Translations under genes and position numbers: made by a program
Origin: Alphaproteobacteria bacterium
GTDB lineage: Bacteria; Pseudomonadota; Alphaproteobacteria; Micavibrionales; Micavibrionaceae
Assembly (NCBI GenBank): GCA_020443295.1
Contig: JAGRIJ010000006.1
Span: 16,872-80,871 of the forward strand
Reading direction: 5' to 3'
Length of the DNA: 64,000 nucleotides
The notes under the pieces: model-generated
Database searches by the model: none
What the model was told of the DNA's origin: nothing
The model's input: the letters and a program-made list of their open reading frames with translations, nothing else
In this document: positions 57,489 to 64,000 of the stretch, in pieces
How the letters are laid out: the number at the start of each line of letters is the position of its first letter
Numbering within the stretch: the stretch's first letter is position 1

Positions 57489-58463
57489 ATGCCTGAAGTC
57501 ATTGAAAAGACGCTTATCAAGCCGGACCTGACACTGGTTTTGGCCGCTCCGCGGGGCTTTTGCGCCGGGGTGGACCGGGCAATCCAGATTGTCGAGCTGG
57601 CGCTGCAGAAGTACGGGCGTCCGGTTTATGTCCGGCATGAAATTGTCCATAATAAATTTGTTGTGGATTCCCTGCGCGAGAAAGGCGCTGTGTTCGTTGA
57701 GGAACTGGACGAGATTCCCGAAGACGGGCAACCCGTCATCTTTTCTGCGCACGGGGTTCCGAAATCGGTTCCGGACGCTGCAAAGAAGCGCGAGATGTTT
57801 TTTATCGACGCGACCTGTCCGCTGGTGAGCAAAGTTCACAGGGAAGCGGAACGGCATTTTGAGCAGGGGGATAAAATTATCCTGATCGGTCATGCGGGGC
57901 ACCCGGAGGTGATCGGAACCATGGGGCAGTTACCCCCGGGTGCCGTCATGCTGGTGGAGACGCTTGACGATGTTCAGACTCTGGCCGTGGACGATCCTGA
58001 GAAGCTTGCGTATTGCACGCAAACAACGCTTTCCGTCGACGATACTGCCGCTATCGTTGAGGCCCTGCAGAAAAAATTCCCGGCTATCAAGGGACCGCGA
58101 AAGGAAGATATCTGTTACGCCACCACGAACAGGCAGGCGGCGATGAAAGAGATCGCCATGCTGAGCGATGCCGTAATCGTTATCGGTGCGCCGAATTCAT
58201 CGAACTCCAACCGTCTTGTCGAGGTGGCCCGGCAAAACGGCTGCACGAAGGCGATGCTGATCCAGCGGGCGGAAGATATCGACTGGGCGTGGATGGAGGG
58301 CGTTCAGACTCTTGGCCTGAGCGCCGGGGCGTCCGCGCCGGAAGTGCTGGTCGAGGAGGTTGTTGCGCTGATGCGCGGGCGCTACACTCTTACGATCACG
58401 GAGACGGTACTGACCGAAGAGAATGTCACGTTCAAACTTCCCAAAGTCCTCTCTGCGGCATAG
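57489..58463 (+). CDS. ispH: 4-hydroxy-3-methylbut-2-enyl diphosphate reductase
   Basis: Last step of the MEP pathway, an oxygen-sensitive [4Fe-4S] enzyme making IPP and DMAPP. The 324-residue protein has the three cluster Cys in [25 protein letters not shown] and [13 protein letters not shown], with [37 protein letters not shown] and [13 protein letters not shown] 57489 has AGGGGG 7 nt upstream; an ATG two codons earlier is in too tight a position. Heads the ispH-thrB-rnhA run. Confidence 0.97.
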   Translation: MPEVIEKTLIKPDLTLVLAAPRGFCAGVDRAIQIVELALQKYGRPVYVRHEIVHNKFVVDSLREKGAVFVEELDEIPEDGQPVIFSAHGVPKSVPDAAKKREMFFIDATCPLVSKVHREAERHFEQGDKIILIGHAGHPEVIGTMGQLPPGAVMLVETLDDVQTLAVDDPEKLAYCTQTTLSVDDTAAIVEALQKKFPAIKGPRKEDICYATTNRQAAMKEIAMLSDAVIVIGAPNSSNSNRLVEVARQNGCTKAMLIQRAEDIDWAWMEGVQTLGLSAGASAPEVLVEEVVALMRGRYTLTITETVLTEENVTFKLPKVLSAA

Positions 58464-58493
58464 GGATCACGTTTAAGGGTTTAGCATCACGTC

Positions 58494-59468
58494 ATGGCTG
58501 TTTACACGCACATTACCGCGCCGGAGCTTTCTGCTTTTCTTGAAGGGTATGATCTGGGGACGCTCGTTTCTTTCGAGGGAATCGCGCAGGGAGTGAGCAA
58601 TACCAATTATCATGTCTTTACCGATAAGGGGCGCTATATCCTCACTCTCTTTGAGGAGCGGCGGGTGAAGGCCGAGGATCTGCCGTTCTTTTTCGCTTTT
58701 TCCGAGCATCTTTCGCAGAAAGGGATACAGACGCCGCGCGCTTTGCCGGATCAGCAGGGGCGTTCCTTCGGGACGCTCGCCAACCGGGCGGCGACATTCC
58801 TGAGTTTTCTGCAGGGAAAAGATATTCCCAAAGCCGAACTGACTGCGGATCATTGCGGGTCGTTCGGGGAAGGGCTGGCGCGAATGCACCGCGCGGCGGA
58901 GGGGTTTTCTATGATCCGGAAAAATTCGATGGGTCCTGAGCGCTGGAAAGCGCTGGCTGAAAAAACGGAGAGCGGAGCGGACCGTTTTCGGGATGGGCTG
59001 CGGCAGGTCGTCGCCGATGAGCTTGAGGCGCTGTTTTCGGCATGGCCTGATATGGATCGTTCACCGGTGCCTGTCGGAACCATTCATGCGGATATGTTCC
59101 CGGATAATATTTTCTTCGTTGACGGGAAGATGAGCGCAGTGATCGATTTTTATTTTTCGTGTACGGATTTTTACGCCTATGACCTCGCGATTTCGATTAA
59201 TGCGTGGTGCTTTGATATGCAACACGGGTTTTCACCGAAGCGTTATGAAGCGATGATGGATTCCTATCATTCCGTCCGGCCTCTAAGCGAAGAGGAGAAA
59301 AGAATGCTCCCGCTTTTCTGCAGGGGGGCGGCGTTGCGGATTCTTCTTTCGCGGCTTGAGGAATTTCTGGAGCACGATCCGGAAAATACGCTGATGATTC
59401 CCCATGATCCGGGGGAATATCTTACCAAGCTGCAGTTTCATCAGAAGGAAGGTCTGCCCGGTGTCTAA
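58494..59468 (+). CDS. thrB: Homoserine kinase (ThrB type II, aminoglycoside-phosphotransferase fold)
   Basis: Phosphorylates homoserine in threonine synthesis. The 324-residue protein has the APH-like pattern: FEGIAQGVSNTNYHVFTDKG, RYILTLFEERRVKAEDLPFF, the catalytic GTIHADMFPDNIFFVDGKMS with the Brenner motif H-x-D-x5-N, and AVIDFYFSCTDFYAYDLAIS. The ispH-thrB-rnhA order is widely seen in alphaproteobacteria. Its last 8 nt overlap the rnhA start. Confidence 0.95.
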   Translation: MAVYTHITAPELSAFLEGYDLGTLVSFEGIAQGVSNTNYHVFTDKGRYILTLFEERRVKAEDLPFFFAFSEHLSQKGIQTPRALPDQQGRSFGTLANRAATFLSFLQGKDIPKAELTADHCGSFGEGLARMHRAAEGFSMIRKNSMGPERWKALAEKTESGADRFRDGLRQVVADELEALFSAWPDMDRSPVPVGTIHADMFPDNIFFVDGKMSAVIDFYFSCTDFYAYDLAISINAWCFDMQHGFSPKRYEAMMDSYHSVRPLSEEEKRMLPLFCRGAALRILLSRLEEFLEHDPENTLMIPHDPGEYLTKLQFHQKEGLPGV

Positions 59469-59925
59469 GAACGTGATTGAGATTTACACTGACGGGGCGT
59501 GCAGCGGGAATCCCGGACCCGGCGGGTGGGGCGCGATCCTGCGATACAAAGAACGTGAGGAGCAGTTTAGAGGAGGTGTTCCAGAGACAACAAATAACCG
59601 GATGGAGATGACGGCTGTCATTGAGGCGCTGAAGTTTATTAATCAACGGGACTTAAAGAAAGCCTATAGTCTTCAAGTTTACACCGACAGTAAGTACGTC
59701 ACGCAGGGGGTCGAGGAGTGGCTTGCCGGCTGGAAGGCCAAGAACTGGAAAACCGCGGGCAAGAAGCCGGTCAAGAATCAGGATCTCTGGAAGGAGATTG
59801 ATACTTTGATTCAGATTCTCAGAAAGAAACATGATATCAGCTTTCACTGGGTTCGCGGGCATGACGGGCACCCGGAAAACGAACGGGCGGACGCGCTGGC
59901 ACGCTCCGCGATTCCCGCGCGCTGA
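59461..59925 (+). CDS. rnhA: Ribonuclease HI
   Basis: Removes RNA from RNA-DNA hybrids. The 154-residue protein has all four acidic active-site residues: IYTDGACSGNPGPGGWGAIL, NNRMEMTAVIEAL, VYTDSKYVTQGV and WVRGHDGHPENERADALA. GTG 59461 overlaps the thrB stop and has GAAGG 8 nt upstream; no ATG lies at the usual N-terminus. Convergent with the PBP gene. Confidence 0.96.
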   Translation: MSKNVIEIYTDGACSGNPGPGGWGAILRYKEREEQFRGGVPETTNNRMEMTAVIEALKFINQRDLKKAYSLQVYTDSKYVTQGVEEWLAGWKAKNWKTAGKKPVKNQDLWKEIDTLIQILRKKHDISFHWVRGHDGHPENERADALARSAIPAR

Positions 59926-59927
59926 AA

Positions 59928-61910
59928 TCAGTCGTTGAGATTGGAGAAGTTTTTCGGGTCGCGGTCTTTGGGTTTGAATTTTGGCACATCCGAATTCAAA
60001 ATCCGGCTTAACATTCCGCTGAAACCCTGCGAATTTTCGTTGTTTCCGTTTGCGGGTTCCCAGTTGTTTGCATACACAACCGGCTTGTATTTGCCGCGGC
60101 CGCTGGCCATGATCGTTTTCCAGATTTCTGCGGGGGTGCTGCCGCCGGTCACTTTTTTCATCGGACTGTTGTCATCGTTGCCCAGCCACACGGCCGTCAC
60201 CATTTCGCTGGTAAAGCCGATGAACCATGCGTCGCGGTAATCCTGCGATGTTCCGGTTTTTCCGGAAGCGGGGAAGGGCAGTCTTGCGCGTTGTCCCGTT
60301 CCCTGTTCGATTACGCGTTCCATCATGCGGGTTATGCTTTTTACAGCCGGACCTTCGAGAATTCTTTTCGGTGTGAAATGGATTTTTTCGTATACAACGG
60401 TGTTGTTTGAGTCCTTAATCCTGATGACCGCATAGGGGGTGACGCCGTAACCGCCGTTCGCCAGAGATGCGTAGGCGGCGGTCATTTCCAGCATCGAGAT
60501 TCCGGAACTTCCCAATGACAGGCTGAGATCCGGTTCAAGGTTGGCTGTTATTCCCATCTGGCGAGCGGTGTTGATTACCGAGGAGACGCCGATATTTTTC
60601 ATCAGGCGAACGGCGGCGGTGTTCATTGAATGAGTCAGGGCTTCCTGCAGCGTGACCTCGCCATAGTATTTTCCGCCGAAATTATCCGGGCGGTATTTTC
60701 CTTCGGTGATCGGGGCGTCGAGGATCATGCTGTCGCTGCGCCAGCCTTTTTCAAGGGCCGTGACGTATACGAGAGGCTTGAAAGACGAGCCGGGGGGACG
60801 CAGGGCCTGTGTTGCGCGGTTGAATTCGCTTTCCCGGCGGTCACGCCCGCCGATCATGCAGAGGATTGCCCCGTCGGGGCGCATTACCAGCGCGGCCCCT
60901 TGTGAAACGGAAAGTTTCTCCCCGTTGTTTTTTAACTGAGAAACCAGAGATTCTTCCGCTTTTTTCTGTATCTGGGGATCAAGGGTCGTTTCCACGACGA
61001 GGTCCATATCCGGCGTGCCGATCAGTTCGTCCAGCGAATTCAAAACCCAGTCGGCAAAGTAGCCCGCGTCTTTTGAAACGCTGCCGCCGCCGGGAGGTTT
61101 CCTGAGAGTGCGGGGGACTTTTTTGGCTTCTTCTTGCGTGATGTAACCCGCATCGGCCATCGCCTCGAGGACCACATCCGAGCGCTCGAGGGCGAGGTCT
61201 GGATTGGCCAGCGGGGAGTAGCGGGACGGGGCCTTGAGCAGACCGGCAAGGATCGCGGATTCCCGCAGATTGATTTCGCTGACGCTTTTTCCAAAATAGA
61301 TTTCGGATGCCGCGTCCACCCCGTAAATGCCGGAGCCCAGATAGACCCGGTTAAGATAGGCGGCCAAAATCTGATCCTTGGAGAGGTGCCATTCCAGCCA
61401 CACCGCCAGCATGGCTTCCTGAATTTTGCGTTTGAGGGTCCGGTCATAATTGAGAAACAGATTTTTGGCGAGCTGCTGGGTGATCGTCGATCCGCCCTGT
61501 ACGAGATGGCCCTTGCTGAGATTGATCAGCATGGCGCGGGAGATGCCCAGAAGATCAATGCCGGGATGGCTGTAAAAGCGGCGGTCTTCGGTGGCGATCA
61601 CTGCGTTTATAAGGTTGGTCGGGAGTTCCGAGATCGTGACGCTGCGTCCCTTGGTTTCTCCGTATCGCGCGATGACCGAGCCGTCGTTCGCAAGGATTGT
61701 GATCGAGGGTCTGCGGTCGAATTTCGCTGCGCGCGTGATATCGGGCAGATCCTTGGCAAACCAGGCCAAGGTGACTATCGCAAAAATTCCGGCCCACAGC
61801 GAAAGGATGACCGCCCATTTCAGAAGACGCACCGATAACGAACGCTTCTTTTTTCCGGTTCCGGATTTCTTTCCTTTTCCGGAGGCGCCTTTCTTTTTCT
61901 TTTTTGCCAT
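59928..61910 (-). CDS. Bifunctional class A penicillin-binding protein (PBP1A family)
   Basis: Polymerises and cross-links peptidoglycan at the outer face of the inner membrane. The 660-residue protein has a very basic cytoplasmic start (AKKKKKGASGKGKKSGTGKK), one membrane helix (WAVILSLWAGIFAIVTLAWF) and the GT51 domain with ATEDRRFYSHPGIDLLG and GGSTITQQLAKNLFL. The transpeptidase motifs are RPPGSSFKPLVY (S-x-x-K), S-x-N in HSMNTAAV and SGKTGTSQDYRDAWFIG (K-T-G). The C-terminus is short and charged. No extra OB domain as in E. coli PBP1A. Confidence 0.95.
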   Translation of the reverse strand: MAKKKKKGASGKGKKSGTGKKKRSLSVRLLKWAVILSLWAGIFAIVTLAWFAKDLPDITRAAKFDRRPSITILANDGSVIARYGETKGRSVTISELPTNLINAVIATEDRRFYSHPGIDLLGISRAMLINLSKGHLVQGGSTITQQLAKNLFLNYDRTLKRKIQEAMLAVWLEWHLSKDQILAAYLNRVYLGSGIYGVDAASEIYFGKSVSEINLRESAILAGLLKAPSRYSPLANPDLALERSDVVLEAMADAGYITQEEAKKVPRTLRKPPGGGSVSKDAGYFADWVLNSLDELIGTPDMDLVVETTLDPQIQKKAEESLVSQLKNNGEKLSVSQGAALVMRPDGAILCMIGGRDRRESEFNRATQALRPPGSSFKPLVYVTALEKGWRSDSMILDAPITEGKYRPDNFGGKYYGEVTLQEALTHSMNTAAVRLMKNIGVSSVINTARQMGITANLEPDLSLSLGSSGISMLEMTAAYASLANGGYGVTPYAVIRIKDSNNTVVYEKIHFTPKRILEGPAVKSITRMMERVIEQGTGQRARLPFPASGKTGTSQDYRDAWFIGFTSEMVTAVWLGNDDNSPMKKVTGGSTPAEIWKTIMASGRGKYKPVVYANNWEPANGNNENSQGFSGMLSRILNSDVPKFKPKDRDPKNFSNLND

Positions 61911-62036
61911 GGGGCTGTTTTCGTGAGTCTACTGTTGTGTGGACGTTAAAGAAGTTTAGCCGGTGATTACCGAGGTTTTAGGGTTATAGGGGAATTTGAG
62001 CAAAAATTCAAATTTAAGAGCTTTGCTTTTTCCCTT

Positions 62037-63452
62037 TTAGATCAGAAGCAAGGATGCCAGGCCGAGAAAGGAGAGAAAGCCGACCACATCCGTTACTGTT
62101 GTCAGGAGTACGGATGAGGAAATGGCCGGGTCGCTGCCGATTTTCTCAAGAAAGAGGGGAATTCCTGCGCCGAAGAGACCGGCTGCGATGAGATTGATGA
62201 TCATCGCCAGGGCTATGACCAATCCGAGAAGCGCGCTGTGAAACCAGAGGCCTGCTATCAGGCCTGTCAGAGCGGCAAAGAGAACGCCGTTTACGGCGCC
62301 CACAAGCGTTTCTTTCCAGATCACGCGCCATGTGTTCGTACCGGATACTTCACGGGTGGCAATCGCCCGGACGGCGACGGTCAGCGCCTGCGTTCCCGCA
62401 TTTCCGCCCATGGAGGCCACGATGGGCATCAGGACCGCCAGCGCGACAATTTGTTCAATTGTCGCATCAAAGAAGGAAATAACAACGGAGGCCAGAATTG
62501 CCGTCCAGAGATTGATGAACAGCCAGCGGAACCGGTTGCCGGCGGTGGTAATTACCGCGTTATAAATGTCGCCCTGATTTCCGACCCCGGCCAGTTGAAG
62601 AATATCTTCTTCCGCCTCGCGGTCGATAACGTCCACCACATCGTCAATCGTGATGACGCCCAGCAAACGTCCGTTCTGGTCGACGACCGGCGCAGAGACA
62701 ATGTCGTTCCGACGGAAAAGGTGAGCCACCTGTTCCTGATCCATTTCCGCTGGGATGGGGCGGGCTTCCTCGGTGATCAGGTCCTTGATTTTACCTGAGC
62801 GCCGATTTCGGACCAGTTTACTTAAAGGGATTACACCAACCAGATGGTAAGAGGGGTTGATCACGAAGACGTCAAAGAAACTTTCGGGAATGCTCTCCGA
62901 TGCCGCGCGCAAGTAATCGAGTGTTTTGCCGACAGTCCAGAATTCGGGAATCGCTACGACTTCCCGGTTCATCAAACGTCCGGCGCTGTCTTCAGGGAAG
63001 CTCAGACCCTCTTCGATCGCCAAGCGCATTTTGGCGGAGAGGTGTTTCATGATTTCTTTCTGGAAGGCCGCGTCAAGCGGTTCGAGGAGGAGAAGCGCGT
63101 CGTCGCTTTCAAGTTCGGAGATAATCTGCGCGACCTGAGCGGCGCTCATGGCGGAGAGCGATGTTTTACTAATTTCCGTGTCCAGCTCGACGAAGGTTTC
63201 CGGTTCCAGAACATCGCCGAATTTGCTCAGCAGTTCTTCGCGGTCTTCTTCCTTGATTTTGGAGAGGAGTTCGGCAGTATCGGCGCTGCTCAGGTCGTCC
63301 AGCGCGGTGACGAGGGTGTCGGCATCCTGAGCCCGCAAGGCGTCAACGACGTCCTTGATATCCGCGTCGGTCAGCTGGTATTCATTCGGGTCCCGGCTGG
63401 CTTGTTTTTCAGCAAGGGGTTCCTGATTTTCAGACGTGGTTTCTGTTCCCAT
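62037..63452 (-). CDS. mgtE: Magnesium transporter MgtE
   Basis: Mg2+ channel-type importer of the inner membrane. The 471-residue protein has the N-terminal superhelical sensor domain (LSSADTAELLSKIKEEDREE), the CBS pair with VIPLSKLVRNRR and LLGVITIDDVVDVIDREAEE, and the five-helix membrane domain starting at WLFINLWTAILASVVISFFD with the pore-like VASMGGNAGTQALTVAVRAI. ATG 63452 has AAGGGTG upstream; a 27-residue longer reading (to 63533) is not like the family. No Mg2+ riboswitch-like leader is evident. Confidence 0.93.
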   Translation of the reverse strand: MGTETTSENQEPLAEKQASRDPNEYQLTDADIKDVVDALRAQDADTLVTALDDLSSADTAELLSKIKEEDREELLSKFGDVLEPETFVELDTEISKTSLSAMSAAQVAQIISELESDDALLLLEPLDAAFQKEIMKHLSAKMRLAIEEGLSFPEDSAGRLMNREVVAIPEFWTVGKTLDYLRAASESIPESFFDVFVINPSYHLVGVIPLSKLVRNRRSGKIKDLITEEARPIPAEMDQEQVAHLFRRNDIVSAPVVDQNGRLLGVITIDDVVDVIDREAEEDILQLAGVGNQGDIYNAVITTAGNRFRWLFINLWTAILASVVISFFDATIEQIVALAVLMPIVASMGGNAGTQALTVAVRAIATREVSGTNTWRVIWKETLVGAVNGVLFAALTGLIAGLWFHSALLGLVIALAMIINLIAAGLFGAGIPLFLEKIGSDPAISSSVLLTTVTDVVGFLSFLGLASLLLI

Positions 63453-63569
63453 GGCACATTCACCCTTACGCCGGGACTTTCTGGAATACTGTTCATGATT
63501 CTGCACTATATCACTGCGGCGCCAAGACGCCACAGAGAAGGACCATTAAATTTAACTTTTTCTTCCGCC

Positions 63570-64000
63570 TTAACTTACCGACCTTACGAGACGGTGGGTC
63601 GTGTGATCGATAACGGCATCATCAAAAATCTGAGCCCCGACCGATGCGATCGACGTGATGTTGATGATTCCGCGAGCAGTGACGGACGGAGTCAAAATAT
63701 GGGCCGGTCTTGCCACACCGAGCAGCAGGGGACCAATACTGACGCCGTCTGACAGAGTCTTGAGCATGTTGAAGGCGATATTCGCCGATTCAACATTCGG
63801 CATGATAAAGAGGTTGGCCTGACCGGTCAGGCGCGAGTTCGGCATGACCCGGTCGCGCACGGTTTCGGACAGGGCTACATCCGCCTGCATTTCACCTTCG
63901 ATTTCAAGATCAGGATCGCGGCGGCGGATATCGGCGAAGGCCGCACGCATTTTTCTGGATGTATCGGTATCGATTGTTCCGAAATTCGAGTGCGAGAGCA
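63570..64000 (-). CDS. maeB: NADP-dependent malic enzyme, C-terminal part (phosphotransacetylase-like domain), truncated by the window edge
   Basis: Only the last 143 or so codons are inside the window; the start lies beyond 64000. Visible sequence (HSNFGTIDTDTSRKMRAAFA, DIRRRDPDLEIEGEMQADVA, NSRLTGQANLFIMPNVESAN, SDGVSIGPLLLGVARPAHIL, TARGIINITSIASVGAQ) matches the phosphotransacetylase-like tail of the hybrid malic enzyme MaeB, which decarboxylates malate to pyruvate with NADP+; the tail is regulatory. It lies upstream of mgtE on the same strand, with a 117-nt gap. Confidence 0.88.
   Translation of the reverse strand, partial: LSHSNFGTIDTDTSRKMRAAFADIRRRDPDLEIEGEMQADVALSETVRDRVMPNSRLTGQANLFIMPNVESANIAFNMLKTLSDGVSIGPLLLGVARPAHILTPSVTARGIINITSIASVGAQIFDDAVIDHTTHRLVRSVS

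Noticed and set aside
1..64000. tRNA, rRNA, CRISPR array, insertion sequence or prophage
   Set aside because: I looked through the intergenic gaps and saw no cloverleaf-like, repeat-spacer or transposase signal.

Overview
The window is a dense, chromosomal, housekeeping-rich segment, by eye mid-fifties percent G+C, from a Gram-negative bacterium, almost certainly an alphaproteobacterium. Supporting this are a C4-pathway 5-aminolevulinate synthase (hemA), the dnaK-dnaJ-dapB order, divergent hrcA and rph-rdgB-hemW blocks, an xseB-ispA-dxs operon, a homoserine kinase of the thrB/APH type next to ispH and rnhA, a hybrid malic enzyme with a phosphotransacetylase-like tail, a bactofilin, and a 17 kDa rickettsial-type surface lipoprotein. 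Heptosyltransferase-like and phosphoheptose isomerase genes fit an LPS-bearing cell. A Rhodospirillales- or Micavibrionales-like lineage is plausible, but genus cannot be fixed from the sequence alone. I saw no rRNA, tRNA, insertion sequence, prophage or CRISPR array.

Layout. 0-6.4 kb: uvrC, an AT-rich gap, a bactofilin, a membrane-anchored unknown, nth, an AraC-HTH/Ada-type methyltransferase, dapB. 6.4-12.6 kb: heat-shock block on the minus strand (hrcA, an exported unknown, grpE, dnaK, dnaJ, dapB), with a long hairpin between dnaK and dnaJ. 12.6-15.8 kb: rph, rdgB, an orphan IcmD/DotP-like membrane protein with its own promoter, hemW. 15.8-22.3 kb: a large exported unknown, a motorless Suv3-type helicase C-terminal half coupled to a Rap1a/Tai-like secreted protein and a membrane protein, a polyprenyl diphosphate synthase, a charged secreted protein with a duplicated motif, a GNAT. 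22.4-32.4 kb: ppdK, ygfZ, a family-9 glycosyltransferase, a YejA-type binding protein head-to-head with a macrodomain protein, and an adenosine kinase/MORN-repeat pair. 32.4-39.9 kb: a TetR regulator, an RnfD/NqrB-like membrane protein overlapping a DUF2330 exported protein, a ribokinase-like protein with an altered active-site loop, hemA, a 57-residue YjfB-like protein, a zincin-fold protein that lost its zinc histidines, and a secreted Cys-containing protein. 39.9-51.1 kb: htpG, pdxH, the 17 kDa antigen, a 516-residue orphan, the fabI-yciI-paaI-aroC run, a flavin reductase, sppA, a HAD phosphatase. 51.2-64 kb: dxs and ispA with two small unknown genes between them, xseB, a metallophosphatase, gmhA, a lipoprotein, ispH-thrB-rnhA, a PBP1A-type enzyme, mgtE and the C-terminal part of maeB.

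Functionally, isoprenoid synthesis is well represented (dxs, ispH, ispA, long-chain prenyl synthase), as are protein quality control (dnaK/dnaJ/grpE, hrcA, htpG, sppA), tetrapyrrole synthesis (hemA, hemW), DNA repair (uvrC, nth, Ada-like, xseB) and envelope biogenesis. The most unusual content is in small gene sets whose members do not fit textbook units: the Suv3-C/Rap1a/membrane cluster, the RnfD-like/DUF2330 pair, the orphan IcmD-like gene, and two apparently altered enzymes (the zincin-like protein and the ribokinase-like protein). These are sequence-based inferences; none has been tested against a database here.
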